A program made the position numbers and the translations under genes. From Sipunculus nudus (Eukaryota; Annelida; Sipuncula; Golfingiida; Sipunculidae): a stretch of 64,000 bases of DNA. The stretch covers positions 45,773,695 to 45,837,694 of the forward strand of contig CM049316.1 of the NCBI GenBank assembly GCA_026874595.1, in the 5' to 3' direction. Under the pieces are notes generated by a model. The model made no database searches, was not told the DNA's origin, and saw nothing but the letters and a program-made list of their open reading frames with translations. Each line of letters begins with the position of its first letter. The first letter of the stretch is position 1. Shown here one piece after another: positions 42,462-56,169 of this stretch.

Positions 42462-42750
42462 AAGCTGTGTTTCCATGTGACTGTATATGCGTTTATGCGT
42501 ATATGCGTGGAAAATCACTCATATAATTTGCAACTTGAGTGTTTCTATGTGTCAGTCTGTATAGGCGTATATCCGTGATAATCGCCACAGGAGCGATTTT
42601 CCCGCATAGGTTCTTCTTGAAACTCGAGGATTCGGGGTTAAACGACGTCATTTCATCTTTTTTACGAAGACCTGCTCGATCCACTGTACAACTATGTACA
42701 TCTAAAAGTTCACTCATATACGCATATACGCGCCCATGGAAACACAGCTT
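42462..42750. mobile_element. MITE with 16-bp perfect terminal inverted repeats
   Basis: AAGCTGTGTTTCCATG at 42462-42477 is exactly complementary to CATGGAAACACAGCTT at 42735-42750. The similarity continues inwards through GCGTATATGCG-type strings. At 289 bp without coding capacity it is a typical MITE. Flanking duplication is unclear. The 118- and 107-residue frames overlapping it are artefacts. Confidence 0.75.
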
Positions 42751-43388
42751 AATGTAGCGGAGTTTCTGAGTAGCTGAGTAGGAGACGGACTCCAGCCTAT
42801 AGCTCCGCCAAGGCAAGGGACGAAACAGCGCCTTTTCGCCTGTTTTAGACAGGCAAACACGTGCGCAGCCGTAGGAAAGGTGAACACCTAGAAGTTTCCA
42901 ACTTTAGTAGCTGATAAATACTAACAAACATGACACAAAAACGAAATATTTTAGAGTTAATGTTCCACCGACTCCCTATATTTCCTTTATTTCACTGTAA
43001 AAAATTGGGCTATAATTTCTTCTACTTTCTGACATAGATAAGTCCAGTCGTATATATTCTTGTTAAAACAGCTTAAATCAGCTGGGCATCTGAAAGCGAC
43101 ACTTCGTATGAAAAGCACACAGTGCATCTCTGGATGGAACAAATGGTGTCCAGTTTGTGGTATATGTTAAAACCATGGTTTAAAAGAGAAAAAAAAAACA
43201 ATCTTAGAGGAAGTCAACTTGACGTTTAAAAAAAATTGTTAAGTAACAGTCAAAATTTACATCCACAACAATCTTAGACAGAAAAAAGTCCATTAGAGGT
43301 AACCGCTTACATTTTTTAATGCTTGCTTAACTAAGTAATATGCACATCTGATGAATTCCGATGGGGGCCCTACCGTGACAAATCTCAT

Positions 43389-43461
43389 CGTCTCGGCTGA
43401 TATTCGCATTCTCAATCTCCCGGCTTTGAACCCGGTGTTCTACCTCTGGACCACGGAAGCC
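43389..43461 (-). repeat. Possible tRNA-like SINE head
   Basis: Minus strand: A box TGGTCCAGAGGTAGAAC and a weak B box containing GCGAAT at nearly the correct distance, with a GGTTCAAAGCC anticodon-loop-like block between. Stems are largely lost. Weak support. Confidence 0.3.
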
Positions 43462-46356
43462 GGTCGATATTCAACTATTGTGCCCGTGGCTGTTGTACCT
43501 GTACCACGTTAGTTAAACGGCATTATTTTTTTTTTATCTAGACAGTGCCTATATATAAGGGTCCCTGTGTACGAAATAGTACTTGCGTCCTTGAAGAACA
43601 GGTTCATAAACTATTAGAAAGTCTTCATATAGTTCGGGATTGAACAGTTGAAATTGCATGCTGGAGATTGGAGGCAAACTGTATTGATTTCCATGGAAGC
43701 AAACGTACACCTATAACCCTCAGGGCATGGTATAGACTTGTTTATCCAGATGAGGTTAAAGTTCTAATATACAGCGGCGATGGGTTCACTGAATTAGGCT
43801 CTATATTTTACTAAGTGGGCTTGGCTGTTGGCATTATTAGCGGGATAGAATGAAGCCCAATAAATGTTCTGCCAATATCAAGTATGTCGACGCAGGTTTT
43901 ATTTAAAGGCATCGCAAACTTTAAAGGTCACGCCGATCAACATCGTTAAAGCTACAGTAGCACGATCTTATGGATTGAAGCTTATTATTTCTTATTACCA
44001 GGCTGCAGAGATAATTTTATCGAATTATACGGAGAAAGCAAATCTAATTTTGTGGGCGTAATCTCGTCATAGTTCCCCTTCTTGTGTCAGTGCTGCGACA
44101 TTGATGACAGCAATCATTTGTTTGCCAAAGCTAATTCGCTGGTAAGGGTTTCTTGATAAATTGAATTTTCTATTCCTTTGTCATGACCGCATCCAGTTTA
44201 AAAATTAACACCTTCATAATATTACTTCCCTTTTGAATATAATGTAATATTTTCTTTATTCAAAGCGTGGAAATTTGGCAATGCGTGGTATTAATACTAT
44301 TTAGAAAAATTACCTTTGACATTTAGAAGAAAATAATTCCTACTTTAGCATCACTTGCAAACACCTGTAATTTAAAATCAGTTCAGTACTTTCATATTAC
44401 TTAATATCTGATTATTATTAATATTAATAAAATAGATTAACCATCTCTATGAATTTGTTTAAATTTGAACAAAGTACAGTGTTCTTTCTAATTAACTGTT
44501 TGACATTAACCGTTTCTTTTGGAATACAACAATTAAGCTCATTTAATATATCGCGTCCGTGGCGGGTGTCCAGAATAAATGTAATATTTTATTTTAGTTA
44601 TAAAAATTATAATTAAAAAAAAACTGAATGGAATTCCATCGGAGCCTTTTACAAAAAAAAACTGAGATTTACTTGCTGTTTTTAAACGGAGATGAAGGAC
44701 CCAGCCGGAGTGCAGCCTTAACCTTGGTTTGGTAATCCTTATTGCTCAGATGCTATCGTCTTCAACCATCGAGTATATATTCCAATGACCTATGAAGAAA
44801 CCTGGATCTTCGGAGGCCTCATGGACCAGTTAATGTTAATTACCTTCCATTACTAATATGGTTAATTTGACCGTTTCACATCGAAAAAACTACTCTTTTT
44901 CGTGTAGTTAGAATAATACAGATGTTGAAAAACTGCATACACACACATAAATATATATGTGTCCATGCGTGTATGTGTATTTTAATGTGCCAAAGATAAC
45001 TCCCTGGTGAAGAAACATAAACCTTTAAAATCGATATGACATCACTGTCCCCGGTAACCGGCCCATGAACTAAGATAACTTCCATTGAGAATCGAACTTC
45101 ATTTTCTGCTCTGACCCTCGAGGTAACGCGTATTTAACTTTCAAGAAAACAAAACCTTGACCTCCGAAACTACAGAGCCATTGATCTTCGAGTTAAATAA
45201 TCATCGGCAGCTTTTTCTGAACCCATTATGCTAATTGTCTACGGCCTTCAGATATTAAGTGTTTATTTATTAACAAATATCTATACAGGATAACATGTTC
45301 AGGTATGGCCTGATTTTCCACAAGCCCTGGTTAAAATGTGAATGCATTTACAACACGTAAAGTTTATACATTGAGTTAAAGAGGTTAAAAATAAATATTA
45401 GATATATTGTAATATACCAGATGTGCAAAGTATGGCAATTGCACTTAATTAATAAAACTCAAAATATCAAATATATCATGAAGATGCTACAAGTGTCGTA
45501 GGATTTCTGAAACGTTTATAGGAAGGGGTTCTTAAATAGTCCTTTCGAGAATTCGGTTAACTGAAACCCCTGCTGCGTATGACCTTGTCCACTGAGTGTG
45601 TAGTTACGCTCTTTACACAGCGCTTTAACTATAGGCCTAGTACCTATATCGTAAGCGCTGTTTGTTATGACCTCGTATCCTGAATTGCTACACCAGAGGG
45701 GAGCACTGTATTTTTGTCCAATCAGGTGAGACTTTGTGCTGGAAGTCACTGCCAAGCGAGGAATACACGGAGCCAACCATGTTCATTTCGTTTTGATTGA
45801 CAGCTCATCGCCCCGGTAACAGGCCACAGGCTCAGAGAGAATTGCCCCTGACGTGGTTTGCTTAGGGCCTTGGGCACATAGGATGCTCGGCCGCTGAGCT
45901 GTAATTCAAACGAAACGCAACAACAAAGGCTGCTTGCACACCTCGCTGGCTGGTAATAGTTCTGAAGACAACAGATACATGGCTACGCTAACACAGTCAT
46001 AATGTCATAATCGAATCGGTCGATGATGCGAGGATGCAGAGGGAGCAATTAAAATTCGACCGTAAACTCATCAAGCGGCGTTTGAAGCGCAGCTATGGGC
46101 GGAGCCAGGATGCCTGACGAGTGGTTGTTTATTGGCATATTTTTTATTGACACATCATACGCACGTATTTTTCAGCGGACAACGAACCGCCATCTGGTGT
46201 CTAAAAATATCATAAACGGTCAAAGCTGGCAGCGTGAAAATCAGTTGCTTAGAATCGCAAGATTTCCGCTGCCTCGGGAGCGTAGTGTGTAGTGAGCCTG
46301 CATATATTGTAATTGGTATGTCAGATATAACAGGTAGTGATCGTTTAAACATTTGT

Positions 46357-46386
46357 AAAAAAAAAAAAAAAAAACAAAAAAAAACA
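46357..46386. repeat. Poly-A stretch
   Basis: About 18 A, one C, then 9 A. Could be the tail of a retroposed sequence, but no element upstream is recognisable. Confidence 0.85.
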
Positions 46387-47867
46387 GCTTAGGTATTTGC
46401 TGTGTTCTAACATCATTGTAAGGCCATTTACGTTCATTTCATAATAAAATACTTAGTTATTAATACAAACAACACAGATTTGAAAATTTGCCTTTTTGTA
46501 AGGTTTTGGCAGTTTTATATGCCAATATCTTCATGCCATGCATAACAAAAATGTGGATACTTCAGAAGTTCATCCTTAGGAAAGATATTCTTAGAAGCCG
46601 ACAAATGATGTGGTCTGACCTGTTTAAATCTTCTTTAAGCATAGATCATAGCTGTTTATAACGCTATAACTATGTTGTACATCTTACTTATAGAAGGGTA
46701 TGTTCAATAGCAAATATACGGCATATGGTGTGTCTTAAACAATCAAGAAAACATCTTGTCAATATTAATCGTATGTCGGTTTGTATCAAACCTGTTGGCA
46801 AACCTTCAACTTTTAGTTCCTTTTTATACCAGTGTTCCGAACGACACATGTAATATATATCATACAAAGTCCTCTATTCTGCTGGAATGGGATCTCTCGG
46901 CTGTCTGTAGTTACCGTCGTTTTTTTATTCTTAAAGAATAAAATACTGAGAAAGAGAAATACCACATAACATGATATGTGTCGTATTAGAGTCCACCTAT
47001 CAATCACTGTCCAATTTATTAAAAGGAGGCACTGACTCCCGCTTAAATCCAAAGAATATCCATACCCTGGAACGGAAAAGCTCGAGTCTGGTTTTCATAT
47101 TTCAAATGACGCCTTTGTTACTCTGTTATTATCTGGTTTCCGATTCCAAAATTTCCTTGATTATTATAGACAGAGTAGGTATGGAGATGTAGTTTACGAA
47201 CCTAAGTAACAGGTAACTGGAAAGTCTAATAAAACTACGGCTCATAAAAAAATCACAAATTTAATCAGTCATACAAATGAGCAGGATCAAGAACTTCTGG
47301 CGTTGTGTTGGTCCTTAATCACCCTGGCCGGGGCTAGACAAATGGAGGGACATCCTATAAATGGTTTGCTAATTTTGCCTGTCTGGGTTTTTGCCAGCGC
47401 CATTAATGAAAACCAGTCTCTCCGGCTCGCTTAATGACACATGTACATGTTATTTCTAAAAGGTTGTAATTTCGTCGGATGATCTATGTACAACCGTTTA
47501 GGTTTAACTTAAAACTCTTTGCCTCACCCCTGCCTTTGAGGAGGGTCGGGGAGGGTGTGGTCTCTAAGGCCGGTTGTACGTTTCACATTATTACGTTACA
47601 GTAATGTGGACTCGTGATATTATGTTATTATGGATTACTTTGATTAGTTTAATATTCGTCAGGTTTAATTGTTCGCGAGTTTCATTGTTTCAGTATTTCC
47701 CAAGGGTTTCATTTTCGAGTTTCACTGCGTATGCTTCACTAATAGTATACATATTTATTAGATTAAGAGGTACCTTAAAAATATGTTATTATTATTTAAA
47801 GTTAGAATCTTCGACCTGATGTCAGTAAATGAGGCTGTACAATATTAATGTTCATCTATATATGAAG

Positions 47868-47975
47868 GTCGGGCGTTTTGTTCACGAAGGTTTTATTTTC
47901 GCGATAAATTCCCTTTCGCGAACACCACGAACCTTTCGCGAATTTGAAATCTACGCGAAAAAAAGGAAACCACAG
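47868..47975 (+). repeat. CGCGAA-rich repeat fragment
   Basis: Contains repeated TTCGCGAA-type words (TTTTCGCGAT, TTTCGCGAACACC, TTTCGCGAATTTG, CTACGCGAAAA). A related fragment with TTCGCGTCCACGA and TTCCGCGAAATA lies at 54645-54700. Probably two diverged copies of one repeat. Confidence 0.45.
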
Positions 47976-48063
47976 TATTTGCTCCTGATTCCCCACTCGG
48001 AACTTGTCGTTAATCTGATGTTTCTTGTTATATAGTGCAGGTTATCGACATAAGGAACGTCAT

Positions 48064-48203
48064 CAAGTAATATTCACAAATATATAGTCATTTATGCACG
48101 AATGAACCCTGGAATATGCACCGAATAAGTAAAGCCAAGACGGTTTGGAGAGAATCCCACAACAAGGACAGAGGATTGCATTCCTTAGAATGCAGATTTC
48201 TAG
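48064..48203 (+). repeat. Dispersed repeat family D, copy 3 (3' part)
   Basis: Contains AATATTCACAAATATATAGTC, TTATGCACGAATGAACCCTGG, CACCGAATAAGT, AGAGAATCCCACAACAAGGA and TTGCATTCCTTAGAATGCAG, matching the order in copies 1 and 2. The 5' part with the GT-rich leader is missing, so this copy is truncated. It lies about 380 bp upstream of VAT1-like exon 3. Confidence 0.65.
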
Positions 48204-48586
48204 TTTTCCGGCAGGGGGTTCGCCTATGAGGGAATGGTGAAACTACCGCGTAAATGCGCTTACTGTTACAGTAATCCTACCTGATATACCTTAAGAGGAC
48301 CTGAAAGTTGAGCCTTGGCGAAGACATATAATTTTTTAGCCCTCTTTTGTTTCCTGGCACTACACAAATGAAAAAAAAACTGCAAGTAACATGTTTAAAG
48401 TTGGGTTTTTAATCACCGACCAATAATAGGTCCCGGTTAAAATATATGAAACTATATGACAAAGCTTCCCACATATAAACACATTGTCTATTGATTTGAG
48501 AGCCAAGAACGCATCTGCGATATGTTGATGGGATTTATATTGGTTAGCCTCAGGCAATCAAAAATATTTTTTCGCTTGTTTTCCAG

Positions 48587-48802
48587 ATTGGAGATCGTGT
48601 GGTGGCACTGACGGACTACAACGCGTGGGCGGAGCTTGTGGCCGTGCCTGCCAATCACGTGCACAAGATCCCGTCATCCATGAGTTTTCAAGATGGCGCC
48701 GCGTTCCTAATGAACTACATCACGGCTTACATTCTGTTGTTTGAGATCGGGAACCTCCGTAACGGACATTCCGTCTTGGTTCACTCAGTGGGCGGCGGCG
48801 TG
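48587..48802 (+). CDS. VAT1L: VAT1-like gene, coding exon 3 (start of Rossmann fold)
   Basis: Exon of 216 bp, 72 codons, phase 0 at both ends. It begins IGDRVVALTDYNAWAEL (end of the GroES-like barrel), continues with VPANHVHKIPSSMSF and the long conserved helix MNYITAYILLFEIGNL, and ends GHSVLVHSVGGGV, the first strand and glycine-rich turn of the NAD(P)H-binding Rossmann fold. The acceptor is a good pyrimidine tract ending TTTTCCAG at 48586; the donor is GTAGGT at 48803. Ending at this donor is preferred because family members continue GGGVG, so the next Gly would open exon 4; using the alternative GT four bases downstream would disturb the motif. No following exon was found to the window end, so the gene is truncated here at codon 175 of an expected ~380-420 (known VAT1/VAT1L lengths). 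Confidence 0.95.
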
Positions 48803-49784
48803 GTAGGTAGAAAAACACCAACACAGACAGTTTAAGACAAATATAGACACAACTGACACAATAGTATCCAAGGCTAGATTTCTAAAATGTGGTCTTTTTT
48901 AACCCTGCTAACGATAAAAGTGTTTGTTTTGCCTTGCGTGAATATATGATATAATTTTTATAGAATTTCGTAGCCTCAAAAATTTGTGTTAATTTTAATT
49001 TACACATTAAACAGACACTTTTCTCTTCTTCTAAATCCAATGTTACATCTTTTTTTATCCGAACAGTTTTACATTTTTATATTATGGAAAATAATGATCC
49101 ATATGGATCTGTGGACTTATAAAACTGATTTGCTTGTAAAATTATTTGAGGTTAAAGTCTTACAAACATTATTTTTATCATTGCTTAAATGTCAGTAATG
49201 TTAAAATTTTATTCAACAGACAACTGAAGAAATCAAAGTTTTGTTTAACATGATCAGGCGCTTTTGCTTTTTGGCCTCCAGATATTTCTAAACAGAATGA
49301 TAATGAAACCATAACATACATAAAAAGCATACCTTCTCTAGTATTCGTGAGTGAAACTTGCCAACATTGTGAAGAATGTAAAATAATGGTTATGGAAATC
49401 ATGAGAAATAGCACCGTTTGCGCGTGCTAAATTAACTGTGGTTGTATTGACGTGGCCATTTAAATTAGACTGATCAAAGCTACTCGGGGAGTTTTCGCTC
49501 TTCCTTGAAAGAGGGGAAACCTGCTACTACGTGCTAGATAAGCTACAAGGAGTCCAGTCATCCTGGTACTAGAGCCATTTTATATTTCATGCATGGTTTG
49601 TTCATAGCTGCTTAATCTTATGTGCACCTTTTCTAACGTTAATGCAGCCTTTCATCGTTCCGGTTTCATGATATGTTCATTTATTCATAGATAAAACGTG
49701 CTTGATCCTAAAATAATGTTTAAAGAGAAATATCCCGTGTGGGGGATGTGGGTAACCGATTGCGGAGACGAAATGCAGGGACGT

Positions 49785-49790
<6 letters not shown>

Positions 49791-49856
<66 letters not shown>
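49791..49856. repeat. (TA)n microsatellite
   Basis: About 33 units with one AAA interruption near 49836-49838. Confidence 0.97.
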
Positions 49857-52221
49857 CGCTTATCAGTGCGGATTTCAGCTCTTCAAATGGCACCAATTAC
49901 GTTTCCATATACTTTTATGTACCTTCTACGTCATTGTTTGGTTGTCAAAAACTTATCCGAAGGCGGACCGCACCGCACAAATTTGACACAATCTTTCTTA
50001 TATTTTTTTATATCATGCATCTTAGCCACGTCCGCATCCGCACAAGTTGACCTGTGGCGTCGTGCGGTCGATTAGAGGAGATTCCACCTCTATTTAAAAT
50101 AAAGAAAGAATTATAAGATCCTGCATGTGTATAAGCACATTATTTAACATAAACAGGAATAATTTTGCGGATGCCTAGGTTCATTATATTTATGACGACC
50201 CTCGTCAGGACAATGACCACCACGGATGGCTTTAAAGACACATTCAGATCCTCTACCAGCTCGTGTTATGCTCCATAAGCAGCGGCTACGCTACGCTCAA
50301 CTATTCGCTACACTAACCGCTGCAATATAACGCGGTTGCCGGTCAGGTTTGGCCACCAGACAGTGCTGTCTCTGTGGATTCCCCCTGCGTTATATTTAAT
50401 CAAACACATTGCAGGTATCACCAGCACAAACGGATGTTCTTCGAGGTACCGGTCACTTTACACTGCTGGGGAAGGCGCTTGGCAGCACAGACTTTTTCAC
50501 CCCATGGGAATACACACGATTCAATCGTCAGCTTTCAACACAGTCTGTATACTGACTTGCCTTAGGTCAGTTATCCCCCACTGTCTGAATATTTTCTGTA
50601 TTGCGTGCCGCACAAGCTTGCCTCGCATAGCTATGTTTGTTTACATGCGCGCTAAGCCAATCAGATTTCTTCTGCCAGTTCTGCATATTTTTTTAAACGC
50701 AGAGCCAATCAGATTTTACTTTATCCAGCACAAATTAACTGACTGGGTGTTGCCAAACCTTAAGAATCCTGCTATTTCTCACAGCGTGTGAGTGGAAGGT
50801 CACTGGGCCGGGAGGTCATACGCTGTGTTTAGAGCGTAAGCTCGTGTATGCAACATACGGTTTTAGACTGAAAGTGAAAAGAGAACAGTATAATCACTGA
50901 TACCCCTTAATCTCAGTTAAAAAAATTAAATCCTTTAAAAAATGACTTTTTGTCGCTAGAAATATGCACTGGAAATATTATGCGGCTGTATGCCAAACAT
51001 CATCTAAAGCCAGAATATGCTAACTTAGGTCAAAACGTTTCCTGTCGCACATAGAACATAGCGACATAACAATGATAACAAAGCTCTTTTTGAAGGAAAG
51101 TACCGTATCGCGTTGTAACAGAATTTGCGACAAAAGACGATTATAAACCTATTATCCCGAGCGGAATTGCCATATAAATATTTGAACTGCATCCTGTCTG
51201 GTTCCCTTATTGTTTGTAGTAATATCAATAAAGATTATCTTAACAAACATGGGATTTTTCCAGACTGCTTGAATATCAGGGGAGATTATTTTCTAGCATG
51301 ACTGCCATGTATCGCTCGGATATCCCATATGCTATGAGGTCTCTTTACCACTCATGGGTTCTTCAATATCCAGATACAACAGACCCCGCAGGCACTAGGC
51401 AGTAACCACATGAGGCTGGTCTTTGACGTGTACAGACAATCAAAACTGAAGTCAAGTCTGCTCTCACATCATGCAAGAAGAAATTTCCCTTTAACATTTA
51501 CTATAAAGCTCAAAGATCATTCAAGAAAGCCACCGGCACAGCATGTGAAATGTCATCAAGCTTTTGCCCAAGGATACAGTATCTGACAGTGACACAGAAC
51601 AACCACTAGTGCTTAAAAATACGCTTCACTAGCACATGTAGACAGAAAGCTAGTCATTGATAATTACGGCACGATGCTGTTCCTAATTTAGCATTTACAA
51701 AAAAAATTCAAATGACATCCAGGAGTAGTTATTCAGGCTTTGATTTAAACCAGAAGCATGCCACATTTGAAAGAAAATCGGTGTTTTATGGTTTTCTTAG
51801 ACAAATGTGTCGTGTTTAAAAGCGATGATAGGATCAACAAGATGGCAAGGCATTGTATTAAAGCCGTGATTCAAAATTACGGTATATTAACATCCAATCC
51901 CGTGTAATGTAAGCCGATAACAGTTTATTCAGTCAGCGGTGCAAGGCGCTCTGCTCAATAACCCCAGGAAATAAGACGGCGCCGGTAGCGACTTGCCTTC
52001 ACACATATATCCTCTTTATAGCGTATATTTCCATAGCAACCAGAGTAACCTAGGTAACTGCGAGGATATATATTCATGTTACAAGGTTCTTGCACCAAAT
52101 TTCTGTCTTCCCGGCTCAATTTTGTTACTTTTCCAATATGCTGTTGTTCCTGCAGGCTAAGGCTCCTATCTTTGTATGGCTAATTTGTATGAATGGTACA
52201 ACACTACATGCCTAAACTCAA

Positions 52222-52227
<6 letters not shown>

Positions 52228-52272
<45 letters not shown>
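52228..52272. repeat. (TA)n microsatellite
   Basis: About 22 units. Confidence 0.97.
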
Positions 52273-52275
<3 letters not shown>

Positions 52276-52839
52276 TTTCGTTACTTTGTGTTCGTATATC
52301 TCTGACAGGATTAGACCCTTTGCACGTGCATACATAATGGTTTTGTTATCCCTCTTTATTATCTTTGTTGACTTCGTTCATGGGATTTCATTAAATATAA
52401 TACAGTACATTCCCCCCTTTGTCAATCCTGTAGCATCAAAAGTAATTATACATATCACATTAATTTTCTTTGATCTAAACGTTTCTCTTTTTATCCACTC
52501 TTTCATATTGATTTTCATTGTTTTCAAGTTCAGTGAGCGTAATCATTGAGTCGTTAAATGTTAAACTGAATCATTATAACAGAAGACCACCAGTCTTCTC
52601 AGAAAACGAACAGCCTTAATTAATCTTAGTATCATATTGGAAAATATTGGATTATATCTGTCAAACATGTTTATTATATATTGTTAGTATCAAACATATG
52701 CAATTAGAAAAATATACTTCATATGCTCAAACAAATGAGGCCTAACTGAATCTTAGCAAAAACTGAAATTTTGCTTTTTTTTATGGTCATTTAAAATTGC
52801 TTCACCAGTCATAGAAAATTACTCAGATCTTGACTGAGT

Positions 52840-53190
52840 AATTGACTATGGACTCGTGCCAACTCGCGGATCCTGGACTCTGACTTGTACTCGGACTCAA
52901 AGGTGAGGACTCGAGAAATCAAACGGAGTCCATCTCGAGTCCAGCAGATACAAACTTCCTCACGTAAGGCCTGAAATGCAATATAGAAAACCCACCATAA
53001 GGACATACGTGCTATAAATAATGACAGAATATCAGGAAAACTTGTTTTGATTAATTACCTTATACACATGATGTCACAGTTAAATTTTATTTTGCCTTAA
53101 ATAAAACATTTTGGACACTGACTCGGACTTATACTGGAAGAAGGCAGATTTTGACTCGAACTCAAAGACTCGAATGGAGTGAACTCGACT
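52840..53190. repeat. Imperfect ACTCG/GACTC-rich repeat
   Basis: Two clusters (52846-52945 and 53118-53192) are rich in GACTCG, ACTCGGACTC and CTCGAGTCC. They look like decayed simple-sequence repeats of unit about 6 bp, a type common in invertebrate genomes. Confidence 0.55.
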
Positions 53191-56092
53191 GCAACATGCA
53201 CTGTAAGTCAGGCAATATATTATGCTTGTTAATATGTATAGTGAGTTTCATCACAATTCATCATATTCCTGGTAAGTTACAGCAGTGACTCCAATAGGAA
53301 GCTTGGTGACCTCTCACCTAATTACATATGGATGGATTTTGACGAGAAGCGGACTCATGCTAGATAATTTATTGGTTAATATCTATAGAGATGTACATGA
53401 AAATCCATCAAATTTCTGATAATTATCATGGCTACACTAAAGGTTAACAGACGTACCGACGGACACTGTCCATACCATGATAAGACCTGACTTTAGACGG
53501 GCGCATATAAAAAACAGTACAAAATAAAAAGCTGCATGGCAAAATACTTATTTTTCAACCGACATTGTGGCAACAGAACCAATTCCATCTAGAAGCAGGT
53601 TTTTAAAATACATGTCACGTGATGTGGTAGACTCTGGTCATGAATGAAATCGTTCCAGACTTACTTCTGTTGAGAAAGCTTGGTATTTTCCTCGCAGTAC
53701 TGAATGACAGTCTGAATCCAGGCAGATTTAGAGCGGGCCCTCCTTGAATGTCATATTGATATTTCATGCTTCTAGGCTCATTTTCTGCTCGCTAACAGAC
53801 GCATCCATATCACGGTAGCTGACGCGGAAATGGAAGTAGGGGTATTAGCAGCACATTCTACAATGATCACCGCGGTGTCGCAAAGTAACGACCCTGTCAC
53901 TCAACACCACCGGAACCGGAAACGAATGCAAATTTCAGACAGAGGACTCTGGAGGAGATGCAGTCTGATGAAGGAATTTATTAAAACCTCGGGGAAAATA
54001 ATTTTCCCCGGCTTTATTCCTGGCGCTGTGCAACAAGTTTACCAGAATAATGTTGGCACATGTGACATATTGAAAACCTTTCCGTGTTCTATTTATGCAA
54101 GACAGCGTCATGTCTGATCTTATTTAGATGGCTCAGTAAGACCTTCCGTTAGTTCCATAAATAACCTCGGCATTATTTTGTGTCAGCTCTTCATTTATTT
54201 CGCAACCTCTGCTGATGTTTACCTAAGAGATCAACAAGAGATAAGCATGCACCATTATTTTTTATATGACAGCAGAACAATATTTTTTACATGTTTATAA
54301 AAAAAAACGATTTTGATTGTTTGTTGTAGAAACAAGGTATAGGTTCGGGACCTGATAGGAATAGCCAGGATGATTTATTTCGTACCTCTCTGCTAAAATC
54401 ATGGCAGTATTACCTTACATTATAAATAAAACTCGAAAGATTTTTTGCTCAGCTGGTTAGTCCAATGGAAGATCGCCTTAGTTTAAATTCAATATTGGTT
54501 GGATAATTAGAATCAGTTTATCAATATTTGAGAAATACCTTCATTTTGGCGCATTTCTTTGCTTCTTTTCTTTTCATACCATATGTATAACAGTAGGATC
54601 GGTTCGTGCAGATACTGCAATAGTATTTAGGCTTAGTGTATAAAGTTCGCGTCCACGATTTTTTCCGCGAAATATTTCCTCGCCCAGTTTGTGAATATCA
54701 CGTACAAAAAAGATAGATATCTATTTTTAGTGTAGACATGAGACAGTTTAATTAAATGTTTCTACAGAAATACTGGACCAGCGGCTAGTTTGCTATTTTA
54801 GAACGGTCGCCTGTTTTACTCACAGGCAAAAGGTGTTCCACAAAACAGGTCGCCACAGGTCCACAGAGAGCCTTGTGACGTCAGTGGCACGTATGATATG
54901 TTTTTAACATGAGAAGAAATATGTCCTTCAGGCTACGCAATTTTGCTGTCATTTTATAGACATCGTTATCATCTCAAGTAATAAAATCTATAGTTGCTTG
55001 AGCACGAAAGCTCGAAAGACACAGCGAAACATAATTTTCTTCACAACAAGTATTTTTTAGAACTAATAATCTAAACTGTTCGTTTGACACATTTACGATT
55101 TATTAAACAAAGTCAATACCACAAGTTGAATCGTTTATGTATAGTGATATAAGATACTTCAATCATTTTATAAAATCTTTTGTATATACTACATCTGTCC
55201 GGAAATACACTGTATTCAGCCGTTTAGGTAACAAATCTTCCTTCGAAAATAAGCCTGCCAATATATATCCCGTATCTTATTTAATCTGGGAACTTCCATT
55301 GTTTTCTAGGTATAATACTGTGTGGTAAATACATTTTGTCTCTGGATATTAAAGTGCCTACGCACTGAACAGTGATGTGAACTCAAATACCCAGTACAAG
55401 CAATTTTATTCTATTGCGTGAGACTTATAATATATCACGACTTGAGTGCCCGTGTAAGCTTAGATATGAAGATAATAATTTTTATTAAATTAATTGAATC
55501 CTTGATATTTTCAAACTAATTTGATACAGAGCATGCTTTCACATGAATGCTATGCCTTCCGTGTTTTTATCACTTATGTTAGATTAAATTTACATTTGCT
55601 GTATTTTCTTGCATGCATACTGAATTGGTCCTCTTGGGGAAAAGTCGTTGTAAATGAAATCTGCTCATATTTTGCGCTCAGGAATATCCCTCTGCAATTT
55701 GTCGTTATGGTAACGGACAATCGAGTCTAAGCCAGGCATTATTTACTGAGGGCACAAGTAATGTCGACCACCTGTCTCGCCTTATATTACATGCTTCAAA
55801 CTCAACAGTTTGAGTCTTTTTAAGATCTGTTGAAATTTCATCTTTGACCAGTGTCTGTGGTGCGCATAAGCCAAGGAGCTTCGGCATTGCAGTCTAAAAT
55901 ATTAACTGTTAGGCCACATCACACAGTACAGTATATTCCATATAGAGGTTATGTTTTGGGACACTCTTCATAGCATTTTTCCATGCAAAGGTAAAGTTTT
56001 TTTTAAGTATTCGCTTGGCGATTCTTGTATATGCCGTTTGCCACTGCCGGGGTATAATGTTTCTTGATCTGGATTAATTTTCTATGCCAGGA

Positions 56093-56094
56093 TT

Positions 56095-56169
<75 letters not shown>
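56093..56169. repeat. (TA)n microsatellite, interrupted
   Basis: AT runs with interspersed C and G (ATACATATACAT and GTATATATA). Confidence 0.96.

Larger units (their letters stand above)
41451..48586 (+). other. Intron 2 of the VAT1-like gene
   Basis: A 7.1-kb phase-0 intron. It contains a MITE with perfect 16-bp TIRs (42462-42750), a minus-strand tRNA-like SINE head (43389-43461), a poly-A tract near 46357-46386, a CG-punctuated repeat fragment near 47868-47975 and a dispersed-repeat copy (48064-48203). The rest (43.5-46.3 and 46.4-47.8 kb) shows nothing recognisable. Confidence 0.9.

Noticed and set aside
42222-42578. 118-residue plus-strand open frame in intron 2
   Set aside because: It overlaps the MITE and has no conserved features.
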